Shown: positions 34,551 to 47,334 of the stretch, in pieces
Layout: the number at the start of each line of letters is the position of its first letter
How positions within the stretch are numbered: the first letter of the stretch is position 1
Assembly: GCA_027625915.1 (NCBI GenBank)
Contig: JANTQA010000040.1
Location: forward strand, 62,001 to 126,000
From: Anaeramoeba flamelloides
Lineage: Eukaryota; Metamonada; Anaeramoebidae
Length of the DNA: 64,000 nt
Direction of reading: 5' to 3'
Program-made: the position numbers and the translations under genes
Notes under the pieces: model-generated
The model's database searches: none
What the model was told of the DNA's origin: nothing
Seen by the model: the letters and a program-made list of their open reading frames with translations, nothing else

Positions 34551-36355
34551 CCATTATTTTTGAAATTTTATCTCCTTACTTTTTGGCAATCTATTTGAAT
34601 TCATTTCTTTTTCTACAATCAAAAAAAGGTAAAAAGAATTCATCATGAGTGTGGACCAGGACAAAACGAAATAGAACTCCAACTTACACCAGTTCTTAGA
34701 AATTGTGATAATACATTACTTGCCGTCTTTTTATCCAAAATGATTGCAGCCAAATATAATTGGTATGTCGACTATTTACCAAAACCTATCCCAAACCTTG
34801 CTGGGAATGGTCTTCATCAGCACATCCTGATCAGAGATTTGTATACAAAAGAAAATTTGATGTATAAAAAAGGAGGACCACTTTCTCCACTTGCGCTTCA
34901 ATTTATCGGTGGTATGTTAAAATACTCACATGAAATTACCTCTGTATTTGCACGTCATCCACAAGTAAGTTGAATTTTGTTTTATATTCTCATTTCCTTT
35001 AAATTTGAGCATCAATTTTTTTTTTATTTTACTTTTTTTCATCCAAAATACTATCTGTTGCAAAATAAATGGAACAAAATTTTCATTCAGCTTTCCAAAA
35101 AAAGATTTTTAAATAAATCAGTGTAAAATTTCAAATTTTTAAATTCTGTAAACAAGCCTAAATTATTAATTTTCTCTTATAGAATTGGGATTTTGATGAT
35201 TTATTAAAAATCTTTTTTTGGAAGCTGAATGAAAATTTTGATCTTTTTTATTTTACAATTAATAGTAAAATTGATCCATGGTGAAACTTGTTTAGTTGTC
35301 AGTTGTTTAATTTCTCAGAAAATAATCACAAAAACAAAATTTGTCTTTGTAAATTTGGTTTGAAAGAATAACAAAAAAAAAAAACAATTCTTAAAAATTA
35401 AAAGTGACTAAAATTTTAAAAGGAAAATAATTTTGAATTATTTTTTTTATTTACCCAAAGGTAAAATACTCAAAAAAAGAAAGTCACAGAAACTCTATAA
35501 AAAGTAAATACTTGATTAGAAAACCAAATAACTATTTTTTATTTAGGAAAAATAGAATGTTTGAAATGAAACACAAACCATTTTCTTTAATTAGTCAATA
35601 AATGTCAATAAAAAATAAACGAAAACCAAAAAGATTCTAATGAAAAAAATTCCAAACAATATAAAGCTTTTTAATTGTTGAAAAATATAATTGTAATTGC
35701 TTTTTAAAAACTCACAGACACATTTTATTTTTTTAATGAAAAAATCAGGCAAAAATCTAATTTTTGAAAATAAAAAATCATGAGGCTCAAATTTCAAAAT
35801 GAACACATTAATTTTTATTTTCTATTATCGATTTTTAATTTATACTTTTATTTTTGTTTTTATATTTACTTTTATATTTATTTTTCTTATACATAGACAT
35901 TTGTTAGATTAACACCAGGATTCGAAACCCCTGTTTATTCAACATGGGATTATTCCAATCGATCTGCATTAGTAAGAATTCCAAAAATTGGTAAAGGAAG
36001 TGAAAAATCAACACGTGTCGAATTTAGAGCAGGTGACCTTTCAGGATCCACACATTTACTTTGTGCCATGATCTTAGGAGCAGGCTTAAAAGGAATTGAA
36101 GAAAAACTTGAATGCCCACCTAACACCGCAAAGGATATTCATGAAGTCTCCGCACAGGACTTCAAAAATCATAATATTTCGCTTTTACCACAAAGCTTTA
36201 AAGAAACAAAAAAAATTCTTGAAAAAAGTGATTTTGTTCATGACATTCTTGGCCAGCCACTTACAGAATATTTCATTCGCTCTGGTAATAATTTCATTGC
36301 TCAGTCAAGCAGTAGTTGGTTTAACGTCTTTAATTGGGTAAAAAAACTTCATTAA
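33773..36355 (+). CDS. glnA: Type I glutamine synthetase, four exons
   Basis: Makes glutamine from glutamate, ammonia and ATP, normally as a cytosolic dodecamer. Exons 33773-34003, 34179-34475, 34629-34964 and 35897-36355, all phase 0 with GT-AG ends, give 440 residues. Landmarks: VDGSSVPGF at 55-63, RIHHECGPGQNEIEL at 179-193, LPKPIPNLAGNGLHQHI at 226-242 (metal-binding His), NRSALVRIP at about 309, RVEFRAGDLSGSTHL at about 329. The length and the absence of the adenylylation-loop tyrosine pattern (NLYDLPPE) fit the alpha subtype of GSI, typical of archaea and some bacteria, and not the usual eukaryotic GSII or GSIII. Introns of 175, 153 and 932 bases show it is nuclear and long resident. 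Intron 2 holds a T run of over 50 bases, and intron 3 a foldback element. The blocks LSGSTHL and PNLAGNG differ from the bacterial consensus, so substrate use is not certain. Confidence 0.93.
34494..34550. repeat. Long poly-T run in glutamine synthetase intron 2
   Basis: Over 50 T with one C, forming most of a 153-base intron. Length is likely unstable and a sequencing weak spot. Confidence 0.9.
35041..35275. mobile_element. Fam15 foldback element in glutamine synthetase intron 3
   Basis: Arms contain AAAATTTTCATTCAGCTTTC-CAAAAAAAGATTTTTAAATAA on the left and the reverse complement (TTATTAAAAATCTTTTTTTG, then GAAGCTGAATGAAAATTTT) on the right. The arms, about 60-70 bases each, are related to 15728-15980. 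It helps make this the longest intron of the gene. Confidence 0.7.
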
Positions 36356-36998
36356 ATTTATTTTTGTTGAATAATTTTTTTTATTCATTTAGTTAGCGGA
36401 ATTAATTCTTAATTTATACCCAGAGAATATATTATATTATGATTTATGATTTATTAATTATTAAAAAAAAAAAACATACTATTTTTACTTGTTATTTCCT
36501 ATTCTCTTATATTATTGATTAGTCCTTTATTTTTTTCTATAAAAAAAAAAATAAAAAAGTGAAACAACAATTTAAGTTAAAAATTAATGTTGACCACATT
36601 AAAAATTAATTCATTTGATTATTTATCGTTTTTTAATTATTTTTTTTTATGTTTTGAGAAACTCTTTATTTTTTATTTTTTTTTTCTCCATAAATTTTTT
36701 TTTCAGGAAATTGTTGTTCCTTTTTTTTATAATAATTAAACAATAATAATTTTGATCTCAATTTTCGTTTTTTTTTTTTTTTAGTTCATTTTTTGATTTG
36801 GATAGTTTGTAAATATTTTTGTTTTTTATTTTAAAATACAGCCGTTTCAAGGCTACAGTGAAATTTTTTCTGGATATCAAAATTTTGATGCTGGAATTTG
36901 ATTTCTTACAAAGTTGAATATGAGAATAAGAAAGCTGATATTGAATTGTTTTATAAAATTAACGACTATTCAAGATTTATTTCTAATATTCGAATAAT

Positions 36999-37939
36999 AA
37001 ACCAATTTTCGAAAATTTGGACACAGTTTAAACAGTTGAAAGAATAAAAATACCACACTTTAAATTCAATTTGGAAATAATTTTGATTTTTCAAACTATT
37101 TCATTTTTTGTAATTTTGGTTTAGTTTTCTACAGTCTTTCCAAGGCTACGGTGAATTTTTATATGAATCAAATTTTGATGCTATAATAGATTTTTAAAAA
37201 GTTGGATATGAGGATAAGAAAGCTCATATTGAAAAAAAAATTTCACAAATGAACTGATTTCAAAGATTTTCTTGTGATAAGATCAAAAATATTTTCGGTA
37301 TTTCCAGAGAAACTTTTAATTGGCATCTCAACAGATTTTCCAGGTTTGAAGCAATTTAGGGATCCGAAAATTAATTTTTCTTGTATCAAAAGAAAATTTT
37401 TCAAATGAGGTCATTTGTGAATTTTTTTTTTCAATATGAGCTTTCTTATCCTCATATCCAACTTTTTAAAAATCTATTATAGCATCAAAATTTGATTCAT
37501 ATAAAAATTCACGGTAAACTTGGAACAGCTGTATTCCTTTTGTTGAATTAGATAATCTGTTTCGTTAGATCTGGAATTTTTTTTCGATGGCTGATAGAAG
37601 GTTAGTGTTGGGTTTGTTAGATAGAAAAATCACCTATGATTTGTTGATGGTATCTTATCATTTAACCGATCAACAATTTTTGGTGAAATTTCAATAAATT
37701 TACCAATATATTTTTTGTTCATCTCGTTTCATTATTTTGGATACACCAATTTTTATTTTTGAATTTTATATTTTTTTCTTTTATTTAGATTAAAACAATT
37801 ACTTATAAAAACATTAATACTGTGTAACTTTAATGTGGTTTTATATTAGGTTTGGATAAATATAATAAATTCGGTTTTTTTTTTTTTTTTTTACAGATTT
37901 TTGATTTTGAGTGTGTTAAAATTTTTGGAATGGAATTTA
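36999..37939 (+). mobile_element. Fam1 element, split by a second Fam10 copy
   Basis: Ends AAACCAATTTTCGAAAATTT-GGACACAG and TGTGTTAAAATTTTTGGAAT-GG. Without the 37131-37532 insert it would be about 540 bases, the family size. The two halves align continuously with 50360-50892. Confidence 0.8.
37131..37532. mobile_element. Fam10 element, inner copy, about 400 bases, palindromic
   Basis: Left arm: ACAGTCTTTCCAAGGCTACG-GTGAATTTTTATATGAATC, ATAGATTTTTAAAAAGTTGG, ATGAGGATAAGAAAGCTCAT. The right arm is the reverse complement of these, ending GTAAACTTGGAACAGCTGT. Arms are about 150 bases and close to perfect, so this copy is young. Non-coding. Confidence 0.9.
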
Positions 37940-38180
37940 AATATCTTAATCCCAAAATGGTGTTAAACATCAAAAATGTACTGAGAAACTAAAAATTTTC
38001 TTTATTTAATGAACATTTTTTTTTGGATTAGATCAGAAAAAAATCTTTCAGTCAGGCACCTTTTATAAAAAACAATTATCAACATCAGATTTCAAATTCT
38101 CATATTCAAATTTTTAAGATTTCAATACCATTATCAAAATTTTGATATAAAAAATCAATTTTGCCTGGTAATATTATACA

Positions 38181-41100
38181 CTTTTTTTATAATTAAAATA
38201 TTGTAATTATTATTATTATTATTATTATTTCCCATTTTTTTTTTGTTTATTTGTATGAAATAACTTGGCCAAAATTTTCGATTTTATTCACAGAAAGGTC
38301 AGCACAATAAAAAAAGAGTCGATATATTTGATTTTAATAAAATGATATTTTGTTTATTATAATTATAAAAATTATTTTCTATTGTTTTTTTTTATTTTAG
38401 ATATAAAATTTTTATATCTAGATAGGTTGCTTTATTACTTAAAATTAAGATTAAAGATAATTTTTTTATTGGGTTTACCCACTTAAATACATTTTTCATT
38501 AAAAAAGTTATAAAAATGAGAAAAAAATAAAAATCAATTTGTTTAACCAACGTAAAGTCAATAATAATACCCACTTTCAATGTCGTTTTTTTTTTTTTTT
38601 TTTGTGAATTTTTATCTCCAATTTACAAATTATTTTGATATTATTATGTAAAAGAAAGTAAATAATAAAAAATTAAAAATACTAAAAAATAGTCATTAAA
38701 CATAGGATTGAAGAGATAGGTTATTTATACAATTTCTCAAATTGATTATATTGCTTAAAAAATCACAACTTTAAGTTCATATTTTTTTAACTTATTTTTT
38801 GAAAAATAGAGTTCAAAATAAATATATTTTTTTTTGATTCATATAAATATAGATTTATATATATTTAAGTAGTGTAAATTGGACAAAATAAATAACAAAA
38901 AAATGTTTTTTCATTTTCTTATACAAAATTTTTTTTTCAATTTTATTGTGAATTAGTTGGGAAAGGTTCACAAAAATTTGAAAATACTAGATAACAATAC
39001 GAAACCCACTCTGTTACATTGATCAACTTTACAATGTATTTTTAAACTATTATATTTCAATTATTTTGATTAATTATAATTCTAATGATTAACAACTGGT
39101 GACTGCTGGAGAAATTTTTTTACTAAAATCAATATTGTTTATTCTCGTTTAATATTATAGTTTTGAATAATTAATTATAAATAATATAAAAAATGTAAAT
39201 TAAAAGGTTTATTATTTTTTATTGTTAATATGTCTCAATTTGTACAAAAAAAATTGTTACAAATAATAGTAATTATAAGCCCCCTTTCAATATCTTTCCA
39301 ATGGGGTTTGGAAAATTAATTAATTATATTTATTATATTATTATCACTAAATATTAAAATAAGATGTTTACACAAGATAAAAATAATTTTATTAAGGAAT
39401 CTATGTTTAACTGATTATATTTAATTCTTAAAAATGTATAACAAAATAACTTTTGTATCCTTGTTAAATCTTTTGATAAATTATTAAAAAAAAATATTAT
39501 ACTTGTGTTTTATAAATATTATGGTAAAAAATATTATATATGAAATAAAAAAACTTTAAATTGTATTGGATTGTTTTTTTAAGTTCTTCTCAAAGTTTAC
39601 AACGTACATACCAATTTCACTATTACATTTATTCAAACCCTTCCACACTAATACTCATTTTTTTTTCTTTTTTTTTCAAAAAAAATCTGACTAGAATATC
39701 AATTAATTTTGTTTATTTAAAGTAACTGATCTGAAAAAAAATCAGTAGAGGAATAAATGCACTCAAATTTAAAATAAATTTTTTTTTGACAATTTAATTC
39801 TAAATTTACATAAAATTGTAAATCATTTAATAAATTTCTGTTTTGAATTTGTGTCAAAAGTGAAATAATAAATTGAATAAATATATATAAACTTTTGTAC
39901 CCAAGAAAAATTAATTAACAAATCTTATTAATAAGTTACTTTTAAATGATTATGAGTATATTTATCTCTGTAATTTTAAAAATTATTGAAAATAAGATCG
40001 AAAAAAAAAATAAAAAAAAGTATTTTTTGAAATAAACAAGATATATTTTTTTATGATGAGACTTTAATTGAAAAACGGGTAACATGGAGATTTTTAACCT
40101 ATCAGTATTCACAATTTGTAAAAAATAAAAAGTCTCTCTGTTTTTTATTTTTAATAATTTTTTATTATTTTAAAAGATACTTTTTGTGATTGCATTTTTC
40201 GGACTTTTGTATAAAGAATAGTTATAAAAATAAAAAAATAAAGAATTTTTTTTAAAAAAAAATGAATTTCAACAAATAAAATAAATACAAAAAAAACAGG
40301 AAAAAATAAAAAATGATAAAAGAAGAATAAATTCCGCTAATCTAAAAATTGAAAAATTTCTTTTGATATAGTTAATCCTAGTATTAAAAGGTATACTCCA
40401 ATAAAATTATAATGCAATTAATCTTTTTTGAAAAATATATTCATTTTTTTAAAGTTTTATAAAAAGTGAATCATGATTCAAGTATCTTAATAGGTATGTT
40501 TATTATTCTGGAATTTCTTTTTTTATCATTATATTGTAAAAAAAAAAAAAAAACAAAAATAGCTACTGGGATTAAAATTCTTGTCTTTATTATAAAATAA
40601 TATTTCAATTTTTATTATTATTACAACCAATTAATATCAAAACAAATAAACTAATCTTTAATAGTAACTTTTCTTCCAATTATTTTTTCTTTAATTTACA
40701 AGTGTTTTATCTTGATTTTTGTAAAAATTTTGTTCTTCTGTTTTTTGACAATTATTTTGTATTCACGAGGAAATTTTTTTTTTTCTCTTAGATTTGAAAT
40801 GTCAGATTAAAATTTTTTCTTTTATAATTTGGTTTTACAAAAATGACCAGGATTAATATGTGTGAGCTAAAAATAAGGAAAAATATCTCAAAGACCCTCA
40901 AAAAAAAGATTTGAGAAAATCTTCTATTGGATCAATTTTTCATTCACATAATCATGGAAAGTGTCGTTGTGTTAATGAAAAATTTCAAAACCACTCTTTC
41001 AAGATTTCAAGATTACGAGAGAAAATTATTTGAAAAATCTCGTTTATTTTGTTCTACAAAGTGAAATATTCAAAATAACTTTTAAAAAACTGATATACTT

Positions 41101-41303
41101 TACTAAAAATTTTTTTTATCTTTTGTGGTGAACTTTCCAAATAGTTTTTGTTATTAAACACAATTTACTGTACTTTATAAGATTTTTTCCTACTTTTAAA
41201 AAAACAAAACCCAACCTCAGAAAATCATTTTTTATTGAACTGTCTCAAAATCAAAACAAAAAAATAAACTTTCTATTAACATGGTAACCAGTTCATTAGC
41301 TTC
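38181..41303. other. Gene-free AT-rich region
   Basis: No gene or recognised repeat copy. It includes a short (TTA)n run at about 38205-38230 and many A/T runs. The minus-strand open frame at 38392-38580 has no coding character. Confidence 0.55.
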
Positions 41304-43424
41304 ATGTTTTTTCAATCCTATATAATTAATGTTTTTTTTTTTAAAAATTCCCCGAAACAAAATAAAAAGAAAAAAATCGAAATAAAAGTGAACCGAGATC
41401 AGGTCGAAAAAGAATTCAAGATTTTCAAAACTACAAAAGCTAAACTTTTATTAGAAAGCAGATCAGGGGAAACAGAATTTCTCAAGATCAAAAAAATAGA
41501 CTCAATTGTATGATCTTTCATTTTCTTTATTCAAAGTTTTACAACAAAAAATTTTCTTTTTTTTTTCTTTTTTATGATCTCTCTTCCCTTGTTTTTGCAA
41601 TAATGCATTTAAATTGAAAAGACTGATAATGGCTCTGAAAAGCAGATCAAATTACAATTATTCCCAAAAAGTGAAGTAGTAATCAGCTGCGCAACATCGT
41701 CAAAACTCAAAACAGTTGGGAAATGGATCGAAAACTATCTTGAGTCAAAAAAAGGAAGCAACCAAAAGAGAAAAATAAAAAAAATCGAAAGAAATTTATC
41801 AAAAACAAGAGAAACAATCTTCGAACAAAAAAAAGCCAATTCAAAAAATTATGGAGAAAGTAATTTGAATTGTGATCTTCAAAATCAAAAGAACTCTATT
41901 GTAAAAAATGAAAAAAAGAAAAGTACAAATCCAAAATTCGATTCAAAAATGAAACAAGATGAAATCAAAAAAAAGAAAAAAATGGAAAGGTTCGATAATC
42001 AAAAAAAAAAATCAAACGATCAGAATTTTTCACAAAGATCAAATACAATTACTCTAAAAAACGAAAACCAGAACTTAAAAATTAACAGTTATGACCACCA
42101 AAAGAAAAGAAAGGAAAAATCACAAGTAAATAGTACTAAATCAAAATGGCTGAAAAAAGAAAAAACAAAAACACATCCAAAAATGAAGAATAAGAATATC
42201 AATTTAATAGTAAATGGCAATTCAAAAGTAAGAACTAAAACAGTTTCAACAAGATACCAACAGTTGGGCCCTTTTAATATTATGATTCATCAGGATCAAA
42301 AAAAAAATATTAAGGGTCTAATTGAATCTAACCTTGATAGTATCAAAATTTTCAAATTTACCAAAATCAAATCCAACAAAGATAGCAAGAAATTATTACA
42401 TTTATTTAAATTTGTTCGATCTCAAGCAACCAAGGGAAAGAATAATAAGAATAATAAAAAAATAATATTTAATGTGAGTGGGTATTACAATTTTCGACTA
42501 AGAAAAGTCTTATTAGCGAGTGAAGAATCTGAAAGGGTAATTTTTTCCTTTTCTGAATTGTCTCATTTTAGAAAGTTTATTACAATGTTCAAAAAAAAAA
42601 AGGAAATTGTAAATATTAATCAACCAAAGATCTTTTTACATCATGTTATTGAAGGGGTTTGGATAAACGATGTTATAAGAGCTAAATTTGATGTGATAAT
42701 TTTTGAAAAAGAGAAACTTGGAATAAATAAGCAAAGTGATATAAAAAAAAAAGCGGAGCGGGGCGATCATAATGATATTATATTTCAAAATGAAAGGCGG
42801 GGGCAAAGACAAACAGAAAAGAGCGGAAAATTATTTATAACAAGTTTTACGATCAAACTTGTTATTAAGGGGCAAAATGTAAATGGTGAAAGAGACACAT
42901 CAATAAAGAAATTTGTTTCAAATAAAGATTTACAGATAACATCAATCAGAGAAAGCCAAACAGATGTACTTTTAAAATCTCTAAATTCAAAAAAAATTAG
43001 AATTAGATTTTCTTCAGAAAAATTAAAACTCAAATGCTTACGTCAACTGAAAAAAATGAGATACTTTACCCAAGAATTAGAAACCGAAAAGCAATTAATA
43101 GAAGATAAGCAAAAGCAGAATCATGTCGTTTATCCCTTCTTTATTCAAATGAAGCATAATGGCCATTTTACAAACCGCAAACTTGAACTTTGGAATCACG
43201 GTTTCCTCATTAGATCTATTGGAAAAGACGATGCAAAGGTTGTTTGTGGATCATTTATCCATCAAAACCAAACACTAATAAATATCGACATTAATATCAT
43301 GGACATTGCAATATATTCACCGGAAACCGATTGGCTAATTATTCGATTTGTAAATAACCAAACAGGTAGAAAATTTCTTGAAAATTTTTCAAAATTAAAA
43401 CTTTCTGTTCTTTCACAAAAATGA
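41304..43424 (+). CDS. Lys-rich protein with four PH-like segments, two exons
   Basis: Exon 1 is 41304-41507 and exon 2 is 41622-43424; the 114-base GT-AG intron is phase 0 and falls inside the first PH-like segment. The product has 668 residues and ends in TGA. Four stretches share a pattern of beta strands closed by an amphipathic helix with a hydrophobic/aromatic core: helices KTVGKWIENYLESK (about 129-142), HFRKFITMFKKK, LKLKCLRQLKKM and GRKFLENFSKLKLSVL at the C-terminus. The last segment (YPFFIQMKHNGHF onward) is the clearest PH-like unit. Residues about 145-260 are a Lys/Asn/Gln-rich spacer. I do not recognise the family. A lipid- or protein-binding scaffold is a guess from the fold pattern. 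The start is uncertain because the first 20 codons are T/A-run sequence and an upstream exon is possible. Confidence 0.8.
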
Positions 43425-43825
43425 TTTGTGCTATAGATATAGATATGGTGATCGGTGGATGTATTTTGATATAAATTATATGGACATATAAACAACGGGT
43501 TGGCGGGTAGATATATAGATTAAGTTTTCAATTAAATATTGAAAAAAAAAATATATCATGAAATAGTATTTTGAAAAAGAGAATTCTTTAATGATTTTTA
43601 TTCTTTTTTATCAAGTAGGGTTTGTTTGTTTCTGATTGTGAATATTTTTTTTTTTTATTTTTATTTTTTTTTTTACAAGCTAAACTTTAATTATTTACTT
43701 TAAAAAAAAAAGGCTTTTTTTATATTGAATTTTATTATCTCTTTGCTTAAATAAACAACAGTATCTTTTAAATTTTAAATATTTTTATTTTTATTTGAAT
43801 CTTTAATTTTGTGAATGGGCGTAGT

Positions 43826-44373
43826 AAACTCTAATTCAAAATTTGAACAGACTAAAATTCAATTTTTGAAAAAAAAAAAATCTTAATCAATTCTAAAAGA
43901 AATACCAAATTAGAACCATTCACTAATTGTAATTTTAACAATTGTTTATAAATTAAAATACTCAAAAAACAAAAAATAAATAATTATCAATCCTAATAAA
44001 TCCATTTCATGTGTTAAAAATTTTGAAGAGAGCAAACAAAATAAATCGATTCTGTAAATTTGTTAAAATTCTATTTAAGGAATAGTAGTCGATCAACAGG
44101 TTAGAGACTATCAACTAATTTTATTTGAGTTATTTTATTTTAAAGAACTTAACTTTGACATAAGATCAATGTTTGATAAAAATGATCGATCAACAGAAAG
44201 TTGTTATCTTATTCAAAAAATTCAATGAAAAAAAAAAAAATTCAAAGATGAAAAAATGATTTTCATATGTAAAAAAAGAAAATCTTTTCCCTTTGAATTA
44301 AATTGCATTATTGCGATTATTTGAACCATTTTAATTGTATGTAAAAATTGTGAATTTGAGTTTGTTTTGATTT
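43826..44373 (+). mobile_element. Fam1 element (AATTCAAAATTTGAACA subfamily)
   Basis: Left part TAATTCAAAATTTGAACAGA, interior GAAATACCAAATTAGAACCA, followed by TTCACTAATTG, and GATCGATCAAC blocks match 62826-63357 in the same order. The right end is worn (GAATTTGAGTTT). Non-coding. Confidence 0.7.
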
Positions 44374-46816
44374 TCATAGGTGATGAGTATAATTAATAAA
44401 ATTATACATTAAGTAAACAATTTATAAATATCGATGTTTTTGTAATTTTTAATTTACAATTTTTGGATAATGTTTTTCTTCATAATTCGCATTGTTTAAG
44501 AATCATTCTTTCCTGTTATGGACTTTTCCCAAATAATAGAGCAACTGTTGATTAAAAAGAATATTGCAAATCAATTTCAAAGATTATATAAATGATTCAA
44601 ATAATTTAAAAAATCATAAAATCACAGTTGGCTGAATTTTGGAAATAATTTCGATTTTTCAAAATATTATTATTATTTATTATTATTGACAGTTGTATTT
44701 TTGTTTTGATTACTTCCTTCCAAATATATTCTATATTACTTTATTTGATCTGATTTTTTTTTTTATTTCCAGAATAACTGTTATTCAACTTAAAGTTAAT
44801 TATTATTGATAAAGAAAAATTAAAATAAAATTAGTTGATGTGTAATATCTTTAATTAATCGATTATTATTTGTGATTTTTAATAAATTTACAAATGTATT
44901 TTTTGTTGTCTTCGCACCAATATTTTTGACATAGTATTTTTTACTTTTATAAATAATTTATTATTTTTTATTTTGTGTATATTATAAATAATAAATAATT
45001 ATTAATATTTTCATTCGTTAGTGATTATGAATATATATTTCTGATAATATTTAATGGGATTGCTTTTTTAAATATTATATTTTGTTTTATCAAAATATTA
45101 TGAGTGGGATTTAGTTTTAAACCAACTTCTATCCTTAAAAACAATATATAAATTTCCAAAACATTTTAAAATTCGCTTATATGGTTGAATAATACAATTT
45201 GTCAATGTATTTTACATTTAATGGCTTTTACATTGTGAATTGTTTCCAAAAACACCTACATTTTTTTCTAGAATAAAAAAAAAATAAAGTGAAAAAATTC
45301 CAATTATCAAGAAATTCTTCTTTCTTAAAGTTGCTTTTTAACACGGATAAAATATTTTCAAAATGAGTTTAATTATTCAATCTTATTTATATTTGTTTTT
45401 ACCCCCTTTTAATTTTCCTTTTTCGTTTTGAAAAAAATAATGTATCATTTTCAAAAAAAAACGTTTAAAATAAAATCAATAGATTTATTAATTTATTTAT
45501 TCTTGTTCTAATACAAAACCCGGCCATGTTCCAAAGTGTATATCTAATGTCAAATCGGTGCCCCGACATTTAGCTTTTCAGAGAAGTAAATAAAATTTGA
45601 TGAAAAAAAATTACTATCGTTTTCCAATAGAGAAATAATTTTTATGATTTCGAGACACACAATATTTTAATAATTATTAGTCAAAAAATTTTTGAAGATC
45701 TTCACAATTCAAAGCGAAATAATATCAAAGAAATTTATTTAAACTTTCATATTGTACTTTGAGATAAAATTATATATTTTTAATTTGTGTTTGAGTAATA
45801 AGAGTGTACAATACTGTTTTTTTTTTTTTTTTTTTTGTGAACTTAAGACATCGATTTTTGTGCACGTGTAATGTTGTCAAAACAATACGTAAAAACACGA
45901 AAATAATGTCTCAACTTATTGAATTCCTTTTTTTTTTAAAAAAAAATCATGTTTCATTTTTATAAGAAACCCTATACATTAAACCATCAAAATAATCAAC
46001 AATACATAATAAGTAAATATGATGTTGGTTTCTTAAAGTTTGCTTATTTTAAAAAGAAATCCAAAAAATTAAGGAACCAATTTAAATATTTTAACTAACA
46101 AAATAGTCAATTTTTCATAAAATTTTAATAAAAAAATCAAAAAAATTACAAAAAATTAGGAAATTTCTATTATAATTTAAAATTTGCTCAAAAAATCAAG
46201 GAAGAACTTTTAAATACTAAAAATTTTTATCAAATTCAATTCCTAATTTTAAAATATTCTCAAAACATCAAGGATTTTAACCTATTTATAGATTTTATCT
46301 TCGTTATTTTTTTTTTAAAACTATGCAAAAACAAAGACAAAAAATATACAATTTTTTTGGGGTTTTTATATTTGTTCTTTTTTATAATTTTTTTCTTTGA
46401 ATTTACAGACTACTTGAACAAAAATGAAACCATTCGATTTCACTCATTATTTCAACAACAAATAAAAGAACTCTCTTATTTTGAGTGTTATAAATATCAC
46501 CAAATCAATAAAAATATATTACTTATTATCTCATAATCATTCAAATAATGATAGGTATACTATTGGGAAGTGAATTTGTGAGGTTAAGTAACAACAAGAA
46601 AAAATCATTATTTTTGTTTTTGAATGGTGTTTTATATAGGTGAAACTTTTTTTTGGGTAACTGTTCTTAATAATTCTTTGACTAAAGTTCATGATTCACA
46701 AATTTCCATCCAAAGTATACATTAAAAATGACAAACAAATAAAAAGTGAATGGCAAATTTCAAATTATTACAAGATATCAAAAAGTTCAAAAAAGAAAAA
46801 AATAAAAGGAGGTGAT
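44374..46816. other. Gene-free AT-rich region
   Basis: No supported gene. At 46409-46535 an AG-preceded open stretch of about 40 codons looks mildly coding but has no matching upstream exon (see rejected items). Around 45520-45580 base composition is less AT-biased without a recognisable feature. Confidence 0.5.
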
Positions 46817-47334
46817 AAATCCGTTCCAAACCCACCATAAAATTTGAAAGATATAGAACTTTACTTTTTGTCTCTGTTAAATTCAAAAAAAATATTCGGT
46901 TATACCCTCTAATATCCATTTTATGATTTGATGTAGGTTTTCGAAAAAAATTTCAGTATTTGAAAGATTGAAGAAAAAAATCTTTTTGTTTTTGAAACAA
47001 AGTCAAAAATTCAAAACAATGCTTCAAAAGATCGAAGATCAAATTTGATGATTTCTTTAAAATGGTCTTGCTTTTGATTTCAAGGTATTTAGAAATTAAG
47101 GATCCAGAAAAGTTTTCAAAATTGTTCAAAATTATTGATCATTTAGAAGGGTTTGAAGGAAAAAAATCAACTTTTAATTTTCTCTTTAGGAAATTTTTGT
47201 TTATTATAAAATTTCACGGTTTGTAATAGGCTATCACACAACCATAAAACCCTGTCACAAAAAGGAAAGTGAGATTAAGGAAATTAATTTTCAGTTTATT
47301 ATAGATTTCATGGCAGGTTGGAACTGCTATAATT
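46817..47334. mobile_element. Fam11 inverted-repeat element, about 520 bases
   Basis: Left end CCGTTCCAAACCCACCATAA, then AATTTG; right end TTTCATGGCAGGTTGGAACT, then GCTATA, an imperfect inverted pair. Ends resemble the ACAGC-GTTYCAA termini of Fam9 and Fam10. No frame of note; the minus-strand open frame at 46722 is not a gene. Confidence 0.6.

Larger units (their letters stand above)
36838..38180. mobile_element. Fam10 element, outer copy, split by a Fam1 element
   Basis: The left part (36838-36998) starts ACAGCCGTTTCAAGGCTACA and has CAAAATTTTGATGC, then TTGAATATGAGAATAAGAAA. The right part (about 37940-38180) has the mirror blocks TCTCATATTCAAATTTTTAA and ACCATTATCAAAATTTTGAT. The gap between them is exactly a Fam1 element. 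Terminal bases of the right end are worn. Confidence 0.7.

Noticed and set aside
46409-46535. Possible orphan exon: an AG-preceded open stretch of about 40 codons (YLNKNETIRFHSLFQQ onward)
   Set aside because: The composition looks mildly coding, but the only nearby upstream ATG stretch does not join it in phase, and no domain is recognisable.
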